Source: Salidesulfovibrio onnuriiensis
GTDB taxonomy: Bacteria; Desulfobacterota; Desulfovibrionia; Desulfovibrionales; Desulfovibrionaceae
Reading direction: 5' to 3'
DNA: 64,000 bases
Assembly (NCBI RefSeq): GCF_008001235.1
Contig: NZ_CP040751.1
Location: 1,905,001-1,969,000, forward strand
The notes beneath the pieces were generated by a model. That model worked only from the letters and a program-made list of their open reading frames with translations. It was not told where the DNA came from and searched no databases. Positions 18,105 through 25,007 of this stretch are shown in pieces (position 1 is the first letter of the stretch; each line of letters starts with the position of its first letter). The translations under genes were made by a program, and so were the position numbers.

Positions 18105-18914
18105 ATGGAAACCCCGATGCCCTGGATCCTGGGGCTCTCCCCTTCTTTTTCGGTGCCTGTCGCCGCCGTGCTCGGGCTGGTGCTCGGAAGTTTCTATACG
18201 GCCTGCATCCATCGTTATGTCGCGGAACTGTCCCTGATACGTCCGCTCCGTTCCTTTTGCCCGCATTGCGGGACATCCCTGGCCTGGTACGACAATCTGC
18301 CCCTGCTGAGCTACCTGCTTCTCCGGGGGCGCTGCCGTCATTGCAAAAGGCCCATAGGGCTGCGGTATCCGGCGGTTGAATTCCTGTCCCTGGCCTGGGC
18401 CGTGGCCCTTGTCCTCAAGTTCGGCCTTTCCCTTCCCTGGCTCATCTACATGGTTTTCGGCGGCCTGTTCATCGTGGGCAGTTTTATCGACTTCGAATTG
18501 TATATCCTGCCCAATCGGATCACCCTGGGCGGCGCGGTGCTGGCCCTGGCCGTTCAGGCGTTTTTCGGCTGGGCCGCTCTAAAGGGGGCCCTGGTGGGGG
18601 CTATGGCCGGAGGCGGCTTTTTCTGGGTATTGCAGCAGGGCTATCGCATTGTCCGAAGGGAGGAGGGGCTGGGCACCGGGGACGTGAAGCTCATGCTCTG
18701 CATCGGGGCCCTGGTGGGCGTGGGCGGGCTGCCCATGACCATACTTGCGGCCGCGGTCTCGGCCCTGGCCGCCAGCGTGGTCTACATGCGCCACCCCGAC
18801 GGCAGCGGCGTTCGGACCCGCATCCCGTTCGGCCCGTTCCTGTGCCTGGGGGCCATGCTCCATATCCTGGCGGGCAACGAGGTCCTGGCCTGGTATTTTT
18901 CCCTGTACCGCTAG
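18105..18914 (+). CDS. pilD: Prepilin peptidase / N-methyltransferase (A24)
   Basis: 269 residues. The N-terminal cytoplasmic domain keeps the four zinc cysteines, CPHC (52-55) and CRHC (77-80). The catalytic aspartates are in SFIDFELYILPNRIT (Asp129) and GLGTGDVKL. Several hydrophobic helices surround them. The enzyme cuts the leader of type IV pilins or type II secretion pseudopilins and methylates the new N-terminus; no pilus gene is in the window. The stop codon directly abuts the stop of the convergent BON gene. Confidence 0.95.
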   Translation: METPMPWILGLSPSFSVPVAAVLGLVLGSFYTACIHRYVAELSLIRPLRSFCPHCGTSLAWYDNLPLLSYLLLRGRCRHCKRPIGLRYPAVEFLSLAWAVALVLKFGLSLPWLIYMVFGGLFIVGSFIDFELYILPNRITLGGAVLALAVQAFFGWAALKGALVGAMAGGGFFWVLQQGYRIVRREEGLGTGDVKLMLCIGALVGVGGLPMTILAAAVSALAASVVYMRHPDGSGVRTRIPFGPFLCLGAMLHILAGNEVLAWYFSLYR

Positions 18915-19667
18915 CTAGCGTCCCCGGTCCGTCCTGTTGGACTCGGCCAGGGTCATGGGCGGTTGGGCGCTCTTTTTTTGCGCTGCCGCCGGTTTCTTTT
19001 TTGTTTTGGACGCCAGTTCCGTTTTCACGGCCTGCGGGGCCCTGGCCGCCTCGGGATGCTTGAGGAAGGAGATCACCTTGTGGACCCCCTCCACCTGCTG
19101 GGCCTGGGCAATGATCTTGCGGCGTTCCTCTGCGTCGTTAATGACCCCGAGCAGGATCACGTCGCGCTGGACGACCTCCACGCGCACCGGGGTGCTGGTC
19201 ACGTCCATGTCGGCCATGAGCCGGGCCCGAATCTGCGAGGACAGGAGATAGTTCCGGGTGGTGGAACCGTCTTCCGACGCCTCGGAAAGGTACAGGCGGC
19301 GAATGACGCGTTTCTTGTCTGGAATGGCGTCCATGATCTTCATGACCTCCCGCAGCTCCTCCTCGCCATCATACTCGCCCACAAGATAGACCTTGCCGTA
19401 GTAGCAGTAGGGCGTGACGCCCACGGGATCGACCTTTTTGTTCTTGATGAATTCGGCCTTGATATGGCCTTCCAGCAGGGCGTCCTTCATCTGCTGGTTC
19501 GTGCTGCGTTCGTCCACGGCGGTTTCGTAGGCGCAGGTGGTTCCGTCGAACATGGAGGAAAAGTAGGTGGGCGCGCCGGGAATGAATCCGATCATGACCG
19601 GAAGCGCGGAACAGCCACCCGTCGCCAATGCGGCGGCCAGCAACAACGCAGGCAATGCGGCTCTCAT
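18915..19667 (-). CDS. BON-domain envelope protein, probable lipoprotein
   Basis: 250 residues from ATG at 19667 behind GGGGAG. A signal peptide with a weak lipobox (ATGGC, Cys19) leads into two BON domains: one around 60-140 (HIKAEFIKNK, GKVYLVGEYDGEEELREVM) and one around 150-225 (QIRARLMADMDV, DVILLGVINDAEERRKII). The C-terminal tail is rich in Lys/Ala (KTKKKPAAAQKK). BON domains bind membrane phospholipid or keep the envelope stable (OsmY, DolP). It follows a second BON lipoprotein, 190 bases upstream. Confidence 0.85.
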   Translation of the reverse strand: MRAALPALLLAAALATGGCSALPVMIGFIPGAPTYFSSMFDGTTCAYETAVDERSTNQQMKDALLEGHIKAEFIKNKKVDPVGVTPYCYYGKVYLVGEYDGEEELREVMKIMDAIPDKKRVIRRLYLSEASEDGSTTRNYLLSSQIRARLMADMDVTSTPVRVEVVQRDVILLGVINDAEERRKIIAQAQQVEGVHKVISFLKHPEAARAPQAVKTELASKTKKKPAAAQKKSAQPPMTLAESNRTDRGR

Positions 19668-19831
19668 GGTGTGCTCCCCATTTGAGTTGACCCGATGGAA
19701 GGGATAAGCAACTTTCCTGCCAGCAAAAAATGCCGCCCTCGGCCCGTGATCACGGTGCCGGTTTCCATGAAACATGGAATCGTTCAATGGGACGATCTAA
19801 ATATTATGGATCGTTAGGGGCGATTATGAAC

Positions 19832-19860
19832 AATAAACAGGTGTTTGAACGCTTTGTCAA
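19832..19860 (-). promoter_or_regulatory. Candidate sigma-70 promoter for the BON gene at 19667
   Basis: On the reverse strand a perfect TTGACA (19855-19860) is followed after 17 bases by TTTATT (19832-19837), a 4/6 match to the -10. The -35 overlaps the stop codon of the upstream BON gene. Confidence 0.35.
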
Positions 19861-20447
19861 CGGGCCACGACAACATAGTCGACAACCCGCTGGATGCCGG
19901 GCGTTGTCCGTGCGGTGTTCAGGGCGTGCCGCTTGAGCTCCGGGGTGGCCGCCGGGCCCATGACCACGGCGGTGCGCTGCACCACGGCGATGCGCAGTGG
20001 GCTTGTGCCCAGGGTCGTGTCTTTCTTGAAGCGTTGGGAGAGGGTGGTGGTGAGCTGCCGGTCGGTGGAGACATCGCTCAGGTCGGAGACGGGAAAGAAA
20101 TGGGTGGTCAGGGATTTGATGCCCAGGACCGAACGGGCGATTTCCGTGGCGCGCTGGCCGTTGGGGCGATCCAGGACCTCGCCCACGAGGTAGACGTGTC
20201 CTCCGAAGGAATAGGGAGACAGCTCCGGGTATCCCTTGATGAGCAGGCGTTCATCCATGCGCCGTTCAATGACCGCGTCGGAGCAGGCCATGGGCTTGTT
20301 GAATTCCACTCGCTCCCGGGGGAGGTAATCGTCCGCCAGCATGGCCGCGTCGTATCCGGTCATGCCGTAGCCCGCCACCTGCACCACGGGGGCCGCGGCG
20401 CAGGCGCACAGGAAAAAGCTTAGGGCGATCATCAGAAAACGGAACAT
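19857..20447 (-). CDS. BON-domain lipoprotein
   Basis: 196 residues. The start is ATG at 20447, with GGAG just upstream; a second ATG 12 bases earlier is part of the same signal region. Signal peptide with lipobox LCAC (Cys16). Two BON-like units follow: ERRMDERLLIKGY with GHVYLVGEVLD, and LSQRFKKDTTLG with RTAVVMGPAATPELKRHAL. It is a paralogue-like neighbour of the BON protein downstream. Likely in the periplasm or at the outer membrane inner leaflet. Confidence 0.83.
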   Translation of the reverse strand: MFRFLMIALSFFLCACAAAPVVQVAGYGMTGYDAAMLADDYLPRERVEFNKPMACSDAVIERRMDERLLIKGYPELSPYSFGGHVYLVGEVLDRPNGQRATEIARSVLGIKSLTTHFFPVSDLSDVSTDRQLTTTLSQRFKKDTTLGTSPLRIAVVQRTAVVMGPAATPELKRHALNTARTTPGIQRVVDYVVVAR

Positions 20448-20511
20448 GTCACTCCGCATTGGTAGACAATGATAAACTCTTGAGAATGTCTAAACCGTCC
20501 CCTGCGTTTGG

Positions 20512-22152
20512 TCAATGCGCGGCCGGATTTTCCTTCACGACCAGCAGGTAGGTGCTGCCGGAAATCTCCTGGCTGTTGATGATCATGAGGTCTTCGGGCC
20601 GGTCCTTCCATTCTTCCCAGTGGTGCTTGCGGATGACCAGGACGACCTTGTCGTGTTCCTTCAGGAACTGGTCCAGTTCTGGCCAGCGTCCGGTTTCGAA
20701 CAGCTGGTGCCCGGCATAGTAGGTGAAGATGCCCGGGTAGGTCTTGAAGGACATGGGGGCATAGCCCTTGTCCGCGAATGTTTTCAGCAGCTCGGCCTGC
20801 GGCCTGGGGCTCATTGCCGGGTCCAGGGACGGGGCCACCAGCAGGCCCACGGGGTAGAGCCATGCCGTGACCGTCAGGCAGAGGAGCAGCATGTTGGCCT
20901 TGGGGCCGGCATTGCGCTTCAGGTATAGGAGCGTTCCGGCCGCCAGCAGCACCAGGGAGGCGAGGGCGAGACCGCGCACCGGCGTCTGGAGCGGCGCCAG
21001 GTCCGCGCCCAGGAACAGGCCCGCACCCATCAGTGCGCAGAAGCTCGCCAGGATCACCCAGAGCCTGCGGCTGCGGCGCTCCAGGAGGTTCAGGAGCGGC
21101 TCGGCCATGAGCAGGGCCAGGGCCGGGAACATGGGTAGGATGTAGATGAGCACCTTGCCGCTCAGGCTGGAGAGCAGCACAAAGGTGCCCAGGAACAGGC
21201 ACCAGAGGAATGAGCGCCTGCCGTTTTCCTGGCGGCGTTCCCGCAGGATGCCTTTCCAGAACCGGGCCGTTGCCAGTCCCTTCCAGGGCAGGGCGACCGG
21301 GAACAGGGTCCATGGCAGCCAGGCCAGGGGCAGGGCGATGAAATAGTATTGCAGGGATTCCCGGTGGTGGAAGGTGTTGGTGGCGCGCTGCACCACGTGC
21401 TTGCCGATGACCGTATCCAGCAGGAAGGACGGTCCCTGGTCCAGCATGACGCCCAGCACCCACAGGGTCAGCATCCCGAGCATGACGCCCAGCCCGGCCA
21501 GGAAGCGCAGGGTGAACAGCCGCCTGGGCTGCCCGCGCCACAGGCTCCAGAGCAGCAGGGTCATGACCGGGATGATGAAGCCAAGCGGCCCCTTGATCAG
21601 GGTGGCCAGTCCGGCCAGGGCGAATCCGGCCACGGGCCACGGCCCCTGCCTTTCGTTGGTCAGCGCCCGGAAAAAGCAGGCGCAGGCGCCGACAATGGCG
21701 GCGCTGAAGAGCAGATCCATCCGGGAATAGTGGAACAGGCCCACCAAAAAGAAGTTGGTCAGCAGGATGAGCACCGCGCCGAGGGATATATCCCTGTTGA
21801 AGCCCAGGGTGCGGGCCAGGGCGTAGGAGGCGTAGAGGAACAGCAGGCCGGACAGGGCCGCGCCCAGGAAGAATACGGTGGGCATATCCGCCGGGGTCAG
21901 TGTATCCAGCAGCCACAGGAACCAGAAATACACGGGCGGCTTGTCCGGGTAGGGCAGGCCGTTGAGGGAGAGCACCATCCAGTGGCCGTGTTGCGCCAGG
22001 TTCTGGTAGGCGTCGGCGTAGCGGACCTCGTCCGAGAACCACAGGGCGCGGTTGTTCAGGGTGAACCAGGTCTGGGCGGCCACGGTCAGGGCCGTGAACA
22101 GCCAGGGGTGGTTCTTGCAGATGTCCCAGATGCGGGTGCCGAGCGTATTCAT
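20512..22152 (-). CDS. arnT: ArnT-like (GT83) lipid-linked sugar transferase
   Basis: 546 residues with about a dozen hydrophobic helices. The N-terminal part has the hallmark acidic pair region WFSDEVRYADAYQNL and GLPYPDKPPVYFW of the ArnT/PMT family, and a long C-terminal soluble part. ArnT moves L-Ara4N from undecaprenyl phosphate to lipid A at the periplasmic face; related enzymes use other sugars. No Ara4N synthesis genes are in the window, so the sugar is unproven. ATG at 22152 (AAGGAA upstream) is one base after the stop of the PAP2 gene, so the two are coupled. Confidence 0.88.
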   Translation of the reverse strand: MNTLGTRIWDICKNHPWLFTALTVAAQTWFTLNNRALWFSDEVRYADAYQNLAQHGHWMVLSLNGLPYPDKPPVYFWFLWLLDTLTPADMPTVFFLGAALSGLLFLYASYALARTLGFNRDISLGAVLILLTNFFLVGLFHYSRMDLLFSAAIVGACACFFRALTNERQGPWPVAGFALAGLATLIKGPLGFIIPVMTLLLWSLWRGQPRRLFTLRFLAGLGVMLGMLTLWVLGVMLDQGPSFLLDTVIGKHVVQRATNTFHHRESLQYYFIALPLAWLPWTLFPVALPWKGLATARFWKGILRERRQENGRRSFLWCLFLGTFVLLSSLSGKVLIYILPMFPALALLMAEPLLNLLERRSRRLWVILASFCALMGAGLFLGADLAPLQTPVRGLALASLVLLAAGTLLYLKRNAGPKANMLLLCLTVTAWLYPVGLLVAPSLDPAMSPRPQAELLKTFADKGYAPMSFKTYPGIFTYYAGHQLFETGRWPELDQFLKEHDKVVLVIRKHHWEEWKDRPEDLMIINSQEISGSTYLLVVKENPAAH

Positions 22153-22153
22153 G

Positions 22154-22762
22154 CTATTCCTTGGGAGCAAATGTGTTGATGGCGAAACCGGAAACCGAGC
22201 CCAGCAGCCAGCCGAAAAAGACGTCCGTGGGGTGGTGCCAGCCCAGGTAGACGCGGGAGAGGGCCACCAGGGCGATGACCATGCCTATGAGCAGGGAGAA
22301 CAGGACCTGCCTGTTGCGCAGGGCGAAGGGCAGGGCCGCGCCCGTGATTTCCGTGGTGTGGCCCGAGGGCAGGGAGTGCATGGATCCGCTGTGGCTCATG
22401 GGCTGGAACAGGCCGTCGTATCCCGGCCGGGGCCTGCCGATGGTGGTCTTGAGAAAGCGCACGGCCATCAGGGCAATGACCAGCTGCACCACGATGTAGA
22501 CCCCCACAAAGCGGGCCAGCTTCCTGTCTCGGGTGCGCCATGCCTTGAACAGCAGCGCCGCGTAGATGACATAGAAGGCCGCGTTTCCGAAGTCGGTGAC
22601 GACCTGGAGGATGGGGGTCAGGACCGGGGCGTTTTCGCGGTAGGCCCTGAAGTATTCCGCCACCTCGGCCTCGCTGCCGAAGGAGAAGAACATCCAGGTC
22701 AGGGCCGCGACAAGGGGGGCCGAGGCCAGAATCCAGTGGAATATGGTGCGCTGTGTCTGCAT
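22154..22762 (-). CDS. PAP2-family membrane phosphatase
   Basis: 202 residues. The three PAP2 motifs are complete: KTTIGRPRP, SLPSGHTTE and SRVYLGWHHPTDV, with the catalytic His residues in the second and third. Several transmembrane helices. Coupling to the ArnT-like gene suggests it acts on lipid phosphates, such as undecaprenyl pyrophosphate recycling or lipid A dephosphorylation (LpxE/LpxT/BacA-like PAP2). The start ATG at 22762 lacks an obvious Shine-Dalgarno; a TTG at 22798 is an alternative. Confidence 0.9.
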   Translation of the reverse strand: MQTQRTIFHWILASAPLVAALTWMFFSFGSEAEVAEYFRAYRENAPVLTPILQVVTDFGNAAFYVIYAALLFKAWRTRDRKLARFVGVYIVVQLVIALMAVRFLKTTIGRPRPGYDGLFQPMSHSGSMHSLPSGHTTEITGAALPFALRNRQVLFSLLIGMVIALVALSRVYLGWHHPTDVFFGWLLGSVSGFAINTFAPKE

Positions 22763-22804
22763 TGCAATGCTTGTAGGCCGAAAGAGGGGCCGGGGCAAGG
22801 CGGT

Positions 22805-22998
22805 TTACTGGCCGTGGCCGTTCCCGTCGTAGTCGCCGAAAGTGTAGCGCTCCCATATGTCGCGGGATGCGCCCAGTTCCTTGAGGATTTCCCCCAGTTT
22901 TTTGCCCTCCTGCTTCCAGTACTTGTAGGTATGGTCGGCGCAGGCAAAGGGGATCACCAGGTCCCCTTTTCATTGAGGTAGGGTTTGTTGTCGTCCAT
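22805..22998 (-). pseudogene. Small gene of about 65 codons with apparent -1 base frameshift
   Basis: From ATG 22998 the frame reads MDDNKPYLNEKGTW then stops. If one base is added in the A4G4 run (22963-22970), it reads on as NEKGDLVIPFACADHTYKYW and ends GDYDGNGHGQ at TAA 22805. The joined protein looks like a natural small soluble protein, and the second half alone could start at GTG in the GTGA overlap. Either a real inactivation, a programmed slip or a sequencing error is possible. No good ribosome site precedes the ATG. I recall similar short proteins (YLNE...LVIPF) from Desulfovibrio but cannot name a function. Confidence 0.5.
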
Positions 22999-23042
22999 GG
23001 AGGGGTGTTATTTCAGGAAACCCGGCGCAATTCAAGTTTTTC

Positions 23043-23074
23043 AAAAGAAAACCCCCGCCTGTCAGGGGCGGGGG
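23043..23074 (-). terminator. Terminator of the MptE-like gene
   Basis: Arms CCCCCGCC (23052-23059) and GGCGGGGG (23067-23074) form an 8-bp stem. On the reverse strand a TTTTCTTTT tract (23043-23051) follows. Confidence 0.85.
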
Positions 23075-23100
23075 CCATGTTTTTTCGTGTCCGGATCGTT

Positions 23101-24870
23101 TCAGGCCGCGGATTCCGCGACGTCCACCGCCACGCAGCGGTCCACTTCCCGGATTTTCTTGAGCACGTTCTTGGCGATGCGCTTGAACTCGCCCAGGTCC
23201 TTGGGTTCGTAGTGGTGCTTGGCGCGCGTCAGGCCCGCCATGTCGATGGATTCGTTGAACAGGTACGGGATGTACAGGGGTTCGCTTTTCACGAACAGCT
23301 CCACCTGCTCCAGGGTTTTGTGGATCTCGTTCTGGTTCTGGCCGACCTTCTTGAACAGCTTGGTCAGGCGTTTTTCCACGTTGCGCAGGGAGACGGTCCA
23401 TTCATGGCTCATGGCTTTGATCAGGAGCCTGTTGCCGCTGGTGCGGCAGGCATGCAGGCGGCCCATGAAGGTATCCACGCTGCCCGGCGCCGAGGCCAGC
23501 AGCCCCTTGAGATGCGCCTGCTCCAGGTCCACCATGTGGGTGCCCTCGATGATTGCGCCGCCCCCGTAAAGGTTGAAAACGGCCAGGTTGGACTTTCTGA
23601 TGTCGTCTTCCATTTCGCGTTTGGAGGCCAGGTACTGGACCGAGGAATAAATTTCCTCCCCATGCGCGTTGGTGAGTTTCTGGTGGTACCTGGGATTGAA
23701 TTCCTTGATGACGCGGGAGGCGTGGTGTCCTTCCGAGTGGGTTCGCCCTCCGGACCATGCATAGTCCTGCCCCACCAATACAATGTGGCTGACCTGCAGC
23801 CAGCGCAGGAAGCGGGTCAGGGTCAGGCTGACGTTGCCGCCCGCGTCCAGAACCAGTTCCCGGCCCTGCATGACGAAGGTGCCCATGCCGCCCACGGTCC
23901 ACAGGGGGATGGTGGGGCCGGGGTACCGCTTCACCAGTTCCGGGTTGCATTTGGTGGAGTAGATCAGGGGCACATCCTTGGCGAATTCCGGATCGAGCCG
24001 GTCATAGGTCTTGAGCATGCTGGCGTCGAAGTCGATGGCCAGGCAGAGGTCGGGCTTGAAGCCGTGTTTCTGCAGGATCGGCATGGTCTGCAGTGCGGTG
24101 GTGTACAGGGCGTAGCCCCGGTTTTCCAGGATTCGGGGGATGTACTCCGCCAGGGAAGGACCGGCGCCGAGGATGACGGCTCCCACGCCCTTGGCCGCGC
24201 CTTCCAGGGACAGCAGGCTGCCGTCGCCCATGGCGCGCTTGAAATTCTTGAGTTCGTTGCCCACCATGGTGTCCTGGCGGAAGCGCAGGGTGGCCAGCTC
24301 CACGGTGAAGTTTTCCAGCTTGTGTTTGACGATGCGGCTCCACTGTGCGTATTCCGGGCCGATCTGCTGGCTTGGAACGTCCAGGCGCAGGTGGATCTGG
24401 CCGTAGATGTACTGCAGGTCCAGGTTCTTGATCACCTGGTAGATGTAGTTCTCGTCCGGGACGCAGAAATGCAGTTTCTTGTTGACGATGAACGGTTCGT
24501 AGTCGGTCTGGCCCAGGCAGGCCATGAGCACGTCCGGACGCGGTTCCACCACGATGACCTTGTGGGAGTCCGGCGAGTTCATGAGCAGGTGGTTGAGCCC
24601 GTACCCCACGTTGCAGCCCACGATGATGCTGGCGCTGGTGTGGGCCTTTTCCCCGGGGATCCATTTTTCATAAAAACTGAAGGGCGGCATGGATTCGAAC
24701 ATGCCCTTGCCGTTGTCCAGCTTCCAGTCGATGATCTTCCACTTGTTCTCGAAAAGTCGCTCGTGCAGGGCCTGTTCGTCATATTTCTGGCTGGAGAGCC
24801 ATGCGTAGAGGGGATGCCCTATTTTTTCAAATATTTCGAGGTTCTTTTTGAGGAAGGGGTAACCTGCCAT
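23101..24870 (-). CDS. MptE-like / DUF115 motility-associated glycosyltransferase-family protein
   Basis: 589 residues. The central DUF115 domain is clear: AVILGAGPSLAEYIPRIL, LYTTALQTMPILQKHGFKPDL with AIDFD, then LDAGGNVSLTLTRFLRWLQ and IVLVGQDYAWSGGRTHSEGHH. Proteins of this architecture (Maf family, 6-hydroxymethylpterin pyrophosphokinase fold) are linked to flagellin glycosylation with nonulosonic acids in Campylobacter and Aeromonas. No flagellin lies nearby, so the acceptor is unknown. The start ATG at 24870 has AAAGGACC upstream. Cytoplasmic. Divergent from the cysteine synthase fusion. Confidence 0.85.
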   Translation of the reverse strand: MAGYPFLKKNLEIFEKIGHPLYAWLSSQKYDEQALHERLFENKWKIIDWKLDNGKGMFESMPPFSFYEKWIPGEKAHTSASIIVGCNVGYGLNHLLMNSPDSHKVIVVEPRPDVLMACLGQTDYEPFIVNKKLHFCVPDENYIYQVIKNLDLQYIYGQIHLRLDVPSQQIGPEYAQWSRIVKHKLENFTVELATLRFRQDTMVGNELKNFKRAMGDGSLLSLEGAAKGVGAVILGAGPSLAEYIPRILENRGYALYTTALQTMPILQKHGFKPDLCLAIDFDASMLKTYDRLDPEFAKDVPLIYSTKCNPELVKRYPGPTIPLWTVGGMGTFVMQGRELVLDAGGNVSLTLTRFLRWLQVSHIVLVGQDYAWSGGRTHSEGHHASRVIKEFNPRYHQKLTNAHGEEIYSSVQYLASKREMEDDIRKSNLAVFNLYGGGAIIEGTHMVDLEQAHLKGLLASAPGSVDTFMGRLHACRTSGNRLLIKAMSHEWTVSLRNVEKRLTKLFKKVGQNQNEIHKTLEQVELFVKSEPLYIPYLFNESIDMAGLTRAKHHYEPKDLGEFKRIAKNVLKKIREVDRCVAVDVAESAA

Positions 24871-25007
24871 TTCATGGTCCTTTCGTTGTGGGTGATCGGT
24901 TGTCGATCTGAAAATGCACTTTGTGTGCCAGTTGCAGAGAGCTGGAATATGCCCTAGTCTGCTGCAAGCTGAATCTCATAATTTCTCCACGATTCCAAGG
25001 AAATGCC

